Positions 38,196-51,518 of a DNA stretch of 64,000 nt are shown piece by piece (within the stretch, counting starts at the first letter, position 1; each line of letters opens with the position of its first letter). A model generated the notes under the pieces. It had not been told where the DNA came from and made no database searches. It was given only the letters and a program-made list of their open reading frames with translations. The translations under genes and the position numbers were made by a program. The stretch comes from Yarrowia lipolytica (taxonomy: Eukaryota; Ascomycota; Dipodascomycetes; Dipodascales), in NCBI RefSeq assembly GCF_001761485.1, contig NC_090774.1:3224001-3288000 (forward strand). The letters run 5' to 3'.

Positions 38196-38651
38196 ATGTC
38201 AGCACACGATAAAGACGGCGACGTGGTCATGGACGAGGACGTGGCTCCCGAAATCTCCGAGGAGGAGCGTCTGGCTCAGGAGAAGGCCGAGCGAAAACAG
38301 GAGCTGAACCAGAAGGCCGACGACTTCCACGCCGAGTTCATGGCCAACAAGTTCACAATTCTGCCCGGAGCTTCGGCCGACAAGACTGCCTGCTCGTTCC
38401 AGTTCACCGAGGAGGACCACACCATTGGAAACGCTCTTCAGTACATCATCATGAAGAACCCCGAGGTGGAGTTTTGCGGTTACTCGATCCCACATCCTTC
38501 CGAGGCCAAGCTCAACATCCGTATACAGACATACGGCGACATCACTGCCATTGAGGCTCTTCAGAAAGGTCTGGACGACCTGATTCAGGCCTGTGACGTC
38601 GTCAAGAACAAGTTCACCGACGCCGTCACCGACTTCACTTCCAAGAACTAA
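38196..38651 (+). CDS. RPC19: RNA polymerase I and III subunit AC19
   Basis: A 151-residue subunit; yeast Rpc19 has 142. The acidic N-terminal tail (VVMDEDVAPEISEEERLAQE) is followed by the alpha-like dimerisation domain: KTACSFQFTEEDHTIGNALQ, IIMKNPEVEFCGYSIPHPSE and LNIRIQTYGDITAIEALQKG. It pairs with AC40 (Rpc40) to seed assembly of RNA polymerases I and III, as the bacterial alpha dimer does. It ends in a short helix (FTDAVTDFTSKN). Codon use is well biased. There is no intron and the start is the first in-frame ATG. Confidence 0.96.
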   Translation: MSAHDKDGDVVMDEDVAPEISEEERLAQEKAERKQELNQKADDFHAEFMANKFTILPGASADKTACSFQFTEEDHTIGNALQYIIMKNPEVEFCGYSIPHPSEAKLNIRIQTYGDITAIEALQKGLDDLIQACDVVKNKFTDAVTDFTSKN

Positions 38652-39669
38652 GCATGTAAAAGGGGTATGGGGCCATTGGGCTGTATTAATAGATAGATTG
38701 ATTATGAGTGGATGTAGGGGTTTGTGGTAAAGAAACGGTTTATTTGGGGTGTCTACTTTACTTGTAGCAGAGGATACGGGGCTCTAGCCTTCCAAATGGG
38801 TACTGACGGATCTTTTGATCTGATTGTACTAGCGTGAGAGGTTGTTGCTGACCAGAAGAGTTATTGTAACGTTGAAAAGGTAATTCGGCCAGCTGTTTAC
38901 AATAGGTAGTCTGACCTGGTACAGTATACTCTTCCTCCTAACAATCCTCGAAGTACATGAGAAGAGGCATTGGTAGTCTTCAGAATGACTGGCTACTCAT
39001 AATTGGGGGTGTCCTATGATGCCTCTACTGTTACTTGTACGAACACAAGTACATACTATGGTTGTGCAAGCAAGACGAAACGCTCTCAAGAACACCACCT
39101 GCCTGAATTTGTAACATTTGCGTACAGCACTTGTAGCTACAGCATGATACATACTGGAAGAAAGGGTGTGCAGTCGCTAGTTTAAGATACTACAAGATAT
39201 TACAACACTAATTTATCATCAATAAAGACGAATCAAATAGAGGGATGTGCTTTCGTTGTTTACTCCCTTGTTTCACCATTTTTTCACTGTTCTTTTGATC
39301 ATAATATTCAGAAGCTGACTCCACTGTCTGCCTCCTTCTTTTGCCTATTCTGCCTCGCCTTTTACAAGGAACTATTTTTCGCGCCGTGCTCTGCATTAAG
39401 TTTGTGCGCGTGTCATTTTGTTTCATTTGGACGGGATGTAGACAAGGCACCAGGAGGGGGATAATAAGAGACTGACAGTAGATAAATATCCATAAAATAT
39501 ATATGAGAACCCGTAGCTCCCATATGTCCGTAGAACAAAAAAAAAACACGTACCATCATCTCTCTAGCTTGCTTCCGCTATCAGGGCTCAGATATGCATA
39601 AGATCAGGTGCTCGCGCACACAAGGCAACTTTCATCACCCTACCAGCACAACTACAACCACACCCGACT
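38652..39669. other. Intergenic region, RPC19 to CEX1
   Basis: About 1 kb without a gene. A GTAC-type run lies near 39032-39060 (TACTTGTACGAACACAAGTAC), a near-palindrome. A TATAT near 39497-39501 may serve the CEX1 promoter, and an A8 run lies at 39537-39545. Nothing else is recognisable. Confidence 0.5.
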
Positions 39670-41919
39670 ATGGACTTTCTCACCAAGGCCATTGGCACCG
39701 TCTCGTCGTACGGCTCCAAGCTGCCGTTTGTGCTGGGCGACGCGACGCAAAAGGCCAGCGAGGGCAGATCGCTATGGACGGTATATGATGCGACCCTCAA
39801 GTCCAATTCTTCCGACTGCACCGTGTTTGAATTTGTCGCTGACCAGACATATCCTCGTGACCGCATTGTTGTTGTCAAACACTTCGCACGGTCGCTCAAA
39901 ACTTATCGTTTTCCGGGTATTCTCAAGGTCCACGACACGGTTGAAACAGACACTTCGGTACACGTTGTGACTGAAAGATGCAGATCTCTGGCACAGGTGA
40001 TCCGAGACTCCAAGGACGAGCTATCGGCCGACCGAATTTTGTGGGGACTCTACTTTGTGACCGAAACGCTCAAACAAATCAACGCAGAAGGAGCTTCAAC
40101 TCACGGCAACATCTCTCTCGACTCCATCTTCATCACAGCTTCTGGAGAATGGAAGGTGGGGGGTCTGGAACTTATCACCGCCCAGAAAGACGCTCAGAGT
40201 GCTCTGGCTTCATTTGGACCTCTTCTTCCTAACTCCTCAAACAATGCCCCTCCTGAAATCAAGAACCAAGGATACCAGTCTGCCCAGAGCGCAGCCTCCA
40301 AGCTGGCCATTGATTCCTGGCAGTTTGGAAACCTGCTGCAGTCTCTCTACACAGCTGTGGGTGTGGATATGCCTGCTGGAATGCCCGCCATGGTATCTCA
40401 GATGACCAGCGTCAAGCCTGAGAAGCGACCTCGTATCCCCAAGTTCCTGGAACAGGCGCAGGTCTCGTTTTTCGGCGACCATGACATGATTTCCGTGTCC
40501 CAGGACATCTCTCAGTTCCATATCATTTCCGAACCCATGGAGCGACGCCATGTGCTGGAAACACTTACAAAATTTAGGCAGGCGTTCCCCCCTGCATACC
40601 TGGCTTCCAGCGTTATCCCCGAGCTCCTTAGAGCTCTGACTCCACCTACACCGTCGTCATCTCAGATCAACTTGTCCAACGACCCCGGTGTCTTCCAATC
40701 TGACTCAGAGAGACCCCAGATTCTCGTATGCATCTTGGCCCTGGCTGAGGGACTGTCTTCCAAGGACTATGCAACTCTGGTGATCCCCACCATCGCCAAG
40801 ATGTACACTTGTCCCGATAGACCTATTCGAATGGCTCTTCTGGAGGCCCTGCCTTCTTATGCCCCCCATGTGTCCGAGAAGGTGGCCTCTGATCAGATTT
40901 TCCCTCAGTTTATCACCGGTTTCTCCGATACATCCCCTCTCATTCGAGAGTCCACTGTAAAGGCTGTGTTGCCGCTGATTCCTCATCTTAATTCCCGAAT
41001 CAAAAACAACGATCTTCTGCGCTACCTCGCCAAGACTCACAACGACAAGGAGCCCGGTATTCGAACGAACACCACCGTCATTCTCGGCAAGATTGCTGAC
41101 GAGCTGTCTTCCTCTGCACGAACAGGTATTCTGGTGACTGCGTTTGGTCGAGCTCTCAAGGACCCCTTCGTACACACACGAAACGCTGCTCTTTTGGCAT
41201 TGGCCTCCAACATGGACATTTTCGATGCGTCCTCCATCGTCAACAAGGTGCTGCCTGCCATTGCTCCTAGTCTCATTGACAACGATCCTGCTATTCGCGC
41301 TCAAGCGAAATTGACCTTTGACGAGTTTCTGGCTGAAGTTGTCAAGCATACCTATAATCTGGATGATGATACCGAGATCACTGAGCCTCCTCAGTCGTCA
41401 GTTACACTCTTGGCCACCAAACAGAAGGAGAAGGATGCATCCAAGACCGAGGCAGGCTCTGCGTGGTCTCTTTCGTGGTCCTCTCCTTTCACATTTGGTA
41501 CTAAAACCCAATCCACATCTTCCTCCACTGCCGGAACTCCCGTGGTGGCTCAAGGCACCATCTCTCGACAGGAGTCCCCTGCTCCTATTGTTGACGAAGT
41601 TGATTCACTGGCTTCCGCAGCCCGAACCATGTCCATCAAGCCCAAGAGCGGTCTCTCTCTCGGCTCCACCAAGCCCAAGCTTGCTGCTAGTGGCCTAGGT
41701 ATCAAAAGTACTCTTGCTACAAAGAAACCAGCTGCTCCTCCTACCCTGCAAGACAACGACGGCTGGGGTCTGGATGACAACTGGGACGATGGATCTGACG
41801 GCGAGGTGGTCATCAAGGAGGCCCCCAAAACTAAGCCTGCTCCCAAGACCAAGAAGCCTGCCAAACTGGATCTGGATGACGATGAAGATGGAGATGATGA
41901 TGGCTGGGACAATTGGTAG
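39670..41919 (+). CDS. CEX1: SCY1-family pseudokinase, cytoplasmic tRNA export protein
   Basis: A 749-residue protein; yeast Cex1 has 761. The N-terminal half is a kinase-like fold without catalytic residues. The HRD place reads STHGNISLDSIFI (about 140-152), and the DFG place reads WKVGGLELI (about 157-165). From about 310 to 560 come HEAT repeats (VIPTIAKMYTCPDRPIRMAL, LIRESTVKAVLPLIPHL, PAIRAQAKLTFDEFLAEV). The C-terminal 180 residues are low complexity and end with repeated Trp/acid motifs (DGWGLDDNWDDGSDGE, DDDGWDNW). Cex1 takes aminoacylated tRNAs from exporters at the cytoplasmic face of nuclear pores to elongation factor eEF1A, and family members also touch COPI coats through such tails. 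The start is the first ATG; no intron is seen. Confidence 0.9.
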   Translation: MDFLTKAIGTVSSYGSKLPFVLGDATQKASEGRSLWTVYDATLKSNSSDCTVFEFVADQTYPRDRIVVVKHFARSLKTYRFPGILKVHDTVETDTSVHVVTERCRSLAQVIRDSKDELSADRILWGLYFVTETLKQINAEGASTHGNISLDSIFITASGEWKVGGLELITAQKDAQSALASFGPLLPNSSNNAPPEIKNQGYQSAQSAASKLAIDSWQFGNLLQSLYTAVGVDMPAGMPAMVSQMTSVKPEKRPRIPKFLEQAQVSFFGDHDMISVSQDISQFHIISEPMERRHVLETLTKFRQAFPPAYLASSVIPELLRALTPPTPSSSQINLSNDPGVFQSDSERPQILVCILALAEGLSSKDYATLVIPTIAKMYTCPDRPIRMALLEALPSYAPHVSEKVASDQIFPQFITGFSDTSPLIRESTVKAVLPLIPHLNSRIKNNDLLRYLAKTHNDKEPGIRTNTTVILGKIADELSSSARTGILVTAFGRALKDPFVHTRNAALLALASNMDIFDASSIVNKVLPAIAPSLIDNDPAIRAQAKLTFDEFLAEVVKHTYNLDDDTEITEPPQSSVTLLATKQKEKDASKTEAGSAWSLSWSSPFTFGTKTQSTSSSTAGTPVVAQGTISRQESPAPIVDEVDSLASAARTMSIKPKSGLSLGSTKPKLAASGLGIKSTLATKKPAAPPTLQDNDGWGLDDNWDDGSDGEVVIKEAPKTKPAPKTKKPAKLDLDDDEDGDDDGWDNW

Positions 41920-42090
41920 GACTAATGGTTCATATAGATGATATTGCCGATGACGGGAGTCCGTGAAAATAAGAGTTGAAAAGAGACTCGTGTATGTAAA
42001 TCTCCACATTATTAATATTGGTTTGTACGCTGTTCGTTCATTTGAAAGTCAATTAATCTATACCATTTTTTCTATGAAGTTTTAGTTAGT

Positions 42091-45299
<3,209 letters not shown>

Positions 45300-47117
45300 A
45301 TGACGATGAAACGATCGCTAAACGACATTCTGGACGGCCACGAGGATGTGGATCTCGACTCTACCGCCGAGCTGGATGTAGACATGGAGACCCCACCCTT
45401 CCAGGATGCCCCAGACACCCAGATGCGAATGTGTGTGGACTGTGGAGATCAGCCAGCGGACAAGAACTGCCAGGGCTGTGAGGAAGACTTTTGCGACGTA
45501 TGTTTTCAGTACATTCACCGAACCGGCAACCGATCTAAACACGCTACTCTGCCCATTGAGAACGCTATCACCAACTCGGCAGGTGGCGCGACTGGAGCCA
45601 CCACAGCGAGCAATGGAGCTGGACAAGAGCCTGAGGACAAGGTCGACATGTCTCTGTCGAAGCACTCCATGATTGAACCCGATGAGACCCAGCTCAAGGT
45701 TCTGGCCCTGCTGAAAGAGCGGGCTAAGGATGTTCCTGTTCGGCTCACTTATGACGAGAGAAAACTGCTCAGACTGTTGGAGGCTGCTCTCAACGTCTCC
45801 GAGTACACCGACAAGGTCGACATTCTGTCCTACACTTCCAAAGCCAAGCGTATTGTGGCCCAGCTCCGAGAAATGTGCTCGATTATGGCTGCTCTGGTTG
45901 TGGCTACAGACATGAAGACTGGACAGGCACTATTTGAGAATAAGAACTTTGCTGATAACGCCGATTGGTTCCAGACTGTGTTTGAAATTGGCCGGCGATA
46001 CAAGATCATGAACCCTGACAAGATGCGAGACTCTTTTGGTAAACTCATGTACATGATCATGGACTCAAGGCTGGCAGAAGTGTCTCAGGTCATGGAGTTT
46101 GATCTCTACAAGCCTGTCAAGAGCGTCTATAGCCATCTGCGATCATTTGGAGATGGCGCTGACGGTTCCGGCGTCGCTGTCTTTGGAGATCCTCTAATTG
46201 TCGATGCCATCATGGAGATCAACCCTGATGGCAAGAACCGAAGACAGATTCAGCAGGCGATCCAGACCAAGGAGCGAGCTATCGAGATTCTGGCCAAGCG
46301 ATACTCCAAGGGCAAGCTGCTTAAGGAGGATGTTCGACAGTGTCTCTATTCTCTCGGAGATTACCATGCCTATCTCCGAGCCAACCAGGAGCCTGTGGAG
46401 CGAATGATGAAGTACCTCAATGAAGACTTTGACGAGTCTTCCGACACATCTGGTGAGTTCCATCTGGCTATCAGATACGGCTCTGGAGGGGCTCGTCTGT
46501 CCCACAACCACTCAAAGCAGTACCAGTACGTCCGCCAGTCTCTGTCTTTGTGGTCCGAGATTATGAAGGAGATGTTCCGAATGTGGTCGCTTTCGGACGC
46601 GGACCTCACCAGCACTGGCCGATACCAGCTCACCGACACTGGTCAGGGTCTCAACCGAATCAAGGGCTGCCCTGGTGTGTCTCGAGCCATTCATGGTGTC
46701 ATATCCAAGGCTCAGCATCGAACTGGCTCGTGGATTGGTTCCTCAGTCGTCCACCTGGGGGATCATACTGTGCCCAACGCCCTCTTTTTCCTGGACAAGT
46801 ACCTCCAAGTGCCCCGTATTCTCATTCCCGTGGACATGGTGGTCTCCAATATCGAAAGCCTCGCAAAGGACCCACATGTGTCCCTGTGGATAAAGGAGCA
46901 GTTTGGTTCACCTGACCGGCTCCGGAAGACTATTCTGGCTGACTTCTTCAAGCACGCCTTTGACGGATCTGGAGCAGACAACTTCTACGACGCCGGCTCG
47001 TGTATCGACGGCCGACTCACCTCTGCATGGAACTGGGCCAACTCCATTTCCAAAAAGAGCTATTACAAGATCTTCCTTGTCAGTGGCTTCACTGGGTTCG
47101 ATGGAGCTGGCTTTTAA
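45300..47117 (+). CDS. UPF0652 (DUF2009) family protein with an N-terminal B-box zinc finger
   Basis: A 605-residue protein. Residues 45-81 form a B-box: Cys45, Cys48, Cys57, Cys60, Cys65, Cys68, His73 and His81 (CVDCGDQPADKNCQGC, FCDVCFQYIH). The large remainder (about 140-605) matches what I remember of the conserved eukaryotic family UPF0652/DUF2009, known from fission yeast, Dictyostelium and plants: LTYDERKLLRLLEAALNVSE, DNADWFQTVFEIGRRYKIMN, KLMYMIMDSRLAEVSQ, GSGGARLSHNHSKQYQYVRQ, and IGSSVVHLGDHTVPNALFFL up to LDKYLQVPRIL. No activity is known to me. B-boxes usually support protein-protein contact or ubiquitin-ligase function. There is no signal peptide or membrane segment. Codon bias suggests moderate expression. 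Confidence 0.75.
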   Translation: MTMKRSLNDILDGHEDVDLDSTAELDVDMETPPFQDAPDTQMRMCVDCGDQPADKNCQGCEEDFCDVCFQYIHRTGNRSKHATLPIENAITNSAGGATGATTASNGAGQEPEDKVDMSLSKHSMIEPDETQLKVLALLKERAKDVPVRLTYDERKLLRLLEAALNVSEYTDKVDILSYTSKAKRIVAQLREMCSIMAALVVATDMKTGQALFENKNFADNADWFQTVFEIGRRYKIMNPDKMRDSFGKLMYMIMDSRLAEVSQVMEFDLYKPVKSVYSHLRSFGDGADGSGVAVFGDPLIVDAIMEINPDGKNRRQIQQAIQTKERAIEILAKRYSKGKLLKEDVRQCLYSLGDYHAYLRANQEPVERMMKYLNEDFDESSDTSGEFHLAIRYGSGGARLSHNHSKQYQYVRQSLSLWSEIMKEMFRMWSLSDADLTSTGRYQLTDTGQGLNRIKGCPGVSRAIHGVISKAQHRTGSWIGSSVVHLGDHTVPNALFFLDKYLQVPRILIPVDMVVSNIESLAKDPHVSLWIKEQFGSPDRLRKTILADFFKHAFDGSGADNFYDAGSCIDGRLTSAWNWANSISKKSYYKIFLVSGFTGFDGAGF

Positions 47118-47405
47118 GGAGCATGCCTCGAGTACAGCACATGGAGTGACGGCGCCTTCGGTCATCCAACGCTCATATAGAAATAACATGTTAGAATAGT
47201 GTTGAATTGTAAATTCTGCCAAAGTCATCATCATGAGCACATAGAAATCTGCAAACTGTACATTCTCATGGGAAAATAATTGTTTATACTACATACGCTC
47301 CGAATAAGTATTCTTCTACAATACAAAGTTTCCAAGCAATTTTGTGTTTTATTTATGTGATTATGGGTTTTTTAAAAGAGTTAGCTTTTGTTTTGAGAAT
47401 TATGT

Positions 47406-48251
47406 TTACTTCTGCATAGCACGGAGTCGGGCAACCTCGGCCTCGAGCTCCTTGTTTCGAGTCAGAAGCTCCTCGACTCGCTCCTCAAGCTGGGACATTC
47501 GCTCCATCTTTCGGGCTCGGGATCGTCGAGCGGCCTCGGTGTTTCGAGCTCGCTTGACGGCCACAGAGTCAGCACCCTCCTCAACAACAATGGGAGAGAG
47601 AGGAGCCTGTCGAGGCTTTCGGTTGTAAGCAGTAAGACCATGCTGGTCCTTCTTGTTCTCAAAAGAGGGAGACTCAGAGCCATCTCGCGGTCGCTTGAGA
47701 GGGTTCACATCCATACCGCCGAGAGATTCAGGTCCAACACTGCTGGAGGCAGGGCTGACCGAAGCAGACACGGTAGTAGGAGCGAACGAGTCAATGTTCT
47801 GAGTGAAGGCCATGGGGAAGGGCATGAGCTCAGCGTCAGGCTCAGCCTTGACAGCGACGGGCGCAACCTGGGGGGCAGGGCTGGCCTGGGGAGCAGCAGC
47901 GTCGTCATTGAACAGCGACTCCCAGTTGTTGCAGTCTCCAAGGTCGGCATCACCGAAGATAGGAGAGGCATCAAAGTCGTCGTTGCCAAAGCTGTGGCCC
48001 ATGAGTTCCTGGGGCGAAATTGTACCAGTTGCCGGGGTGAGAGAGGCAACTAGGGGATCAATCTGTTGGGGCTGCTGAGGGGCAGCAGTCTGAGCATGAG
48101 CGTGGCCAGTCTTGCCAAACTCTCCGACAGCCTCGTGCTTGGGGGTCAGCATGGGAGAGAAGGGCATCTGGTTGCCGCTCATCGAAGCAGCGAAGCCGCC
48201 AAAGGCAGACTCGTGCTTCGAGAATCGCTTGTAATCGTGGTAGATAGACAT
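47406..48251 (-). CDS. GCN4: Gcn4/CpcA-type bZIP transcription activator
   Basis: A 281-residue protein, the length of yeast Gcn4 (also 281). The basic region [20 protein letters not shown] starts at 233. [12 protein letters not shown] is the Gcn4 form of the DNA-contact motif. A short leucine zipper ([20 protein letters not shown], ending RLRAM) reaches the C-terminus. The acidic/aromatic stretch [20 protein letters not shown] followed by NNWESLF (about 88-113) looks like the activation domain. Gcn4 turns on amino-acid synthesis genes when uncharged tRNA activates Gcn2, binding TGA(C/G)TCA. The leader holds four very short uORFs (see the next entry), the classic translational switch of this factor, which strongly supports the identity. 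Confidence 0.93.
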   Translation of the reverse strand: MSIYHDYKRFSKHESAFGGFAASMSGNQMPFSPMLTPKHEAVGEFGKTGHAHAQTAAPQQPQQIDPLVASLTPATGTISPQELMGHSFGNDDFDASPIFGDADLGDCNNWESLFNDDAAAPQASPAPQVAPVAVKAEPDAELMPFPMAFTQNIDSFAPTTVSASVSPASSSVGPESLGGMDVNPLKRPRDGSESPSFENKKDQHGLTAYNRKPRQAPLSPIVVEEGADSVAVKRARNTEAARRSRARKMERMSQLEERVEELLTRNKELEAEVARLRAMQK

Positions 48252-48324
48252 TTTGACTGGATTGAATGTTGGATCAAATGTAACGGGGGTAATGTTGGTC
48301 GTTGTTGTAATGTTTGTTGTATGT

Positions 48325-48574
48325 TCAGCTGGGGGTAAGGGACACCATTTTGTTGGGATAAGGCCGCGATAAGAATCGGACGGGAAGTTTACTTGAGTTT
48401 CAGCATTTTTAAAAGGGGGGCGTGAGGCGAGCTTTTAAAAATTGTTTAGAGAGGATTCTGTAACAATTTTTCTTCGACTAATAAGAGGGGGACTTATTAA
48501 TTCTTTCGTTATTCTTTCAATTCATTGTGTGTTGTTTTTGGTTGACGCGGGGGAAAAATTTAGAAAGCGGACAT
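48325..48574 (-). promoter_or_regulatory. GCN4 leader with four short upstream ORFs
   Basis: Reading the minus strand from the TATA to the GCN4 ATG, there are exactly four ATGs and each opens a tiny ORF. uORF1 (48560-48574) encodes MSAF, uORF2 (48517-48525) MN, uORF3 (48389-48406) MLKLK and uORF4 (48325-48348) MVSLTPS. All end before the main ATG at 48251; the last stop lies 73 bases upstream of it. In budding yeast four uORFs of two or three codons give reinitiation control that lets GCN4 be made when eIF2 is phosphorylated. By analogy the early uORFs would be permissive and the later ones inhibitory. Confidence 0.85.
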
Positions 48575-48658
48575 CTTGACTGTATCGTATCTAAATTCTT
48601 GGTGTGTAGTGTTGTAAATTGAAAGGCTTGGAGAAAAGAAGAAGAGGAAAGAGAAGGG

Positions 48659-48678
48659 TGAGTCAGAGTGTATATATA
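48659..48678 (-). promoter_or_regulatory. GCN4 TATA box with an adjacent Gcn4-type site
   Basis: TATATATA at 48671-48678 is about 420 bases upstream of the GCN4 ATG, leaving room for a leader of roughly 350-390 nt. A perfect palindromic TGAGTCA (48659-48665) lies five bases downstream of it on the minus strand. TGA(C/G)TCA is the binding site of Gcn4 itself, so autoregulation is possible. Confidence 0.6.
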
Positions 48679-50660
48679 GTGAGTTGGGAGGAATAAATTT
48701 TTCGTTGGTCCAGCAACCTTAATTCCAGAGGCCTGTGTCTTGCCTTGTTCAGGCTCCCGAAAACGGCAACTTTATCCCATCTGTTGCAGGCTTCCTCTCT
48801 TTCTATTGGCCAACGATAGCGGCGGTGAACTTTGAAATCGGAGCGAGGTCGCTAGGCTTCTGGCGAACTGAGTATGTGTGCTCTGTGAGAGTTGTGGCAG
48901 GGAAATAGCGGTCGGAATCAGGAAATTGGGGTTTGAAAAACCCCCTGAAGATGCCACTTCTTGCCACTTTTTCGTTTGGGGCTCTCATACGTTCGTCCGC
49001 ACCCCACAAGTTCACGTGCGGTGACTAATTTCTGCAGACCATCAAGGCTAAACTTAGAGCGTGAGAAACTCGAGTGACTAATTCGTGGCTAGTGCCAGAA
49101 TTGATATTGGTTGTCGCTTGACTAATTGCTTCTGGTTTCAGGCGATCCACTTCCTCATGGTTTCATCATCCTCGCCAATCATTTATCTCACCAATTAGCC
49201 CTCTTTATTCTCACGCCCCTTGGGAAATCCAAGCCCATCTCCGCCACCTCCGCTAAAGGAACCGCTTCCGCTCGACACCTCGGCATGAATTTAATATGAA
49301 CCTTGGCGTTGGAACTGTACATCGTTGTTTCCACACGCGACAGACATACAGCCGGCTGTAGCAGATCCAAAGGGGCAACCGTTCAGCAGACAAGGACTCC
49401 ATAGTGTATGTATCGGTATTATACTACTCGTACAGTAGTTACACTGTATCCTCTAAAAATCATGGCGATAAATAAGCGCTACAGGAGTGACACTCACGGT
49501 TAGAGACTGTAGCATACATAGATGCACGCGTGGAAGGCTGGATCTGTCCTCTTCTACTGTAAAAGCCGCACTCAGTCCCTCACACACCAGCATCATGCGG
49601 ATAACGATACCCGTCTATCAGCGCATGTTCCGTTTCCATTGGCCGTTGAGTCAGAGAACCGGCTTCTTGGCCTTTCTTGCTCCTTTTCTGTGCCTGTTTC
49701 TGCACCTCCAAGCCACGGGTCCCACCTTATTTCACGAAGCGGTAGGTCCGAGTAGATGCTGTATTTCGCCTGTACCTCACCCATTTAGATGCATGAGTAC
49801 AGCGCTGTAGGAGCTGAGTCGACTCGATCTGTATCAGACGCGAGCAGTCGTCCTTCTACAGGTATCGGGAGGAGCAGTCTTTTCTTCTTCCTGAATCAGT
49901 CATTTAGTCTCTCGACACGTTCCGCCGTCGGGAATGTTGTGAATCATTTAGCCGCTTCAGGTGCCTCCGAATTGATGTTCTGTTCCGCCTCCCGGCATAG
50001 CTAATTACCAATCCCACTGGCCTAGTGCACTTGTACCTACACCAGAAACAAGGCACTAAATATAATGTGCGTGGTCGCGACACTGTCACTACACAAATTA
50101 TTGTACCGCAGCACAATATTAGTCGTCCCAATGGTTATTGAGTCATAGCAAGTGTCAAGCGCATCGTCGAGCTAAGCAGGTAATATACGGCTCGTGCCTG
50201 TCTCTGATACAGAGCTCGTTCGTATGCGTCTTATACAGACATGCCGAGTAGCTGTGAGGAGGTGTTGAAATAAAGTGAACTGCTGAGAGCCAGGCACTAT
50301 CATAAAAAACTCGCGACTACTACTTGCAGTACAAATACTCAAAAGTCTGTGTCCGTTATGATGAATCCAGTCACTATGCTACATCCACTAAACGCCGATC
50401 ATCGAAGGGGTCACGGATGCAGTTTGCAATATACTTGTGCATTCAGACCCAGATACAAGTACAAGTACAGTAGTAATTGTTTTGGTATGAAGGATGTGGT
50501 TATCAGGTACCAGTTTCGTGGCAGGTCTCAATATCTTCTAAAGGTCCTTACGCGAGTAACACTGATGTGAAGGTATGTGAAAAGTATACCCTTACATCGG
50601 CAGTAGGCCTGCCATTAACCAGTCTGTCGTATCTCATATCATTTCCACGATCTATTTACA
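48679..50660. other. Long intergenic region, GCN4 upstream to COQ11 3' end
   Basis: About 2 kb with no supportable gene. Short frames on both strands lack domains or good codon use. GTAC-type words occur near 49428-49450 and 50453-50472. No RNA or mobile element is seen. Confidence 0.5.
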
Positions 50661-51518
50661 TTAGTTTCTACTTTTGGAGTCACTAAATCGTTTGAGAGCA
50701 GCCAGGGCAATGACTCCCTCGATGTCCTCATTCAGAGCATCTACCGCTGCCTCCGCAACAACGTTGACACTGAGAGGAGGCTGGATGAACTGTGGAAGAG
50801 CAGGGAAGAAGGATCGAGCAACGGTCTGGGCGCCGAATCCGACCTTTAAAGCCTCGGCAAGAGCGTCTCGAGGTGTAGACTTGTGAATGCCAAATTGACG
50901 GTCCCCGGAAGACTCGTACATGAATGCGGGTCGCAGGAACACCGATCTGAGGTTGGTGAGGTCGGAGATTTCGGTCTCTGCCATTCGTTTGGAGGTGATA
51001 TATCCATCGGGGATGAGATTGCTGGTCTTCTCGGCAGACACCATGACGTAGGGCTTTCTCTCGTCCATCGGAACAGTGTCGGCAAATGCTGTTGCCGTCA
51101 GAACTGCGCTCAATCTGTTCATTTTGTCGTAGGAAAAGTTTGGGTCCTTGGCCATAGGATTGGAGCCCTTGACGAGACCACACAGGGCGTCTTTAACTCC
51201 TCCGTTAAGTCCCTGCTTGTAGTTGCCGCCCTCCAGCAAGATTCCCATTGAGTGAATCACTGCCGACGCCTTCTCTAGCTCGTTGGTGTATGTAGAGGGC
51301 TCAAAGACGTCAGCTCGCTTCCATTGGACCTTGGACATCCAGCTCTCGGCGTTCTTGGGAGGTCCAGATCGAGAGATGGAAGTGACTGCCCATCCCTTGG
51401 AGAGGGCCTGCTTGCAAATGTGTCGTCCTGTGTTAGCAGCTGTGTGTGAGGTGTGTGTTGAGACTTGCTACTTACCAAGGAATCCGTTTCCGCCAAAGAC
51501 AACGAGGTTTTTCGACAT
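50661..51518 (-). CDS. COQ11: Coq11-type NAD(P)-binding protein with one 48-nt intron
   Basis: Exon 1 is 51476-51518 and exon 2 is 50661-51427, giving 269 residues. The intron (51428-51475) begins GTAAGTAGC and ends GCTAACACAG, and splits a Gly codon inside the nucleotide-binding motif. Spliced, the N-terminus reads MSKNLVVFGGNGFLG then RHICKQALSKGWAVTS, an atypical short-chain dehydrogenase Rossmann start. Then come ISRSG, VQWKRADVFEPSTY, AVIHSMGILLEGGNYKQ, SYDKMNRLSAV, GYITSKRMAETEI and FLRPAFMYE. This order closely follows budding-yeast Coq11 (YLR290C), a mitochondrial inner-membrane protein of the coenzyme Q synthome. No strong presequence is visible, as in the yeast protein. Confidence 0.92.

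Noticed and set aside
38196-41919. RPC19 and CEX1 as a functional tRNA-related cluster
   Set aside because: They share a tRNA theme (pol III, tRNA export) and strand, but are separated by 1 kb and unlinked in function elsewhere; adjacency is probably chance.
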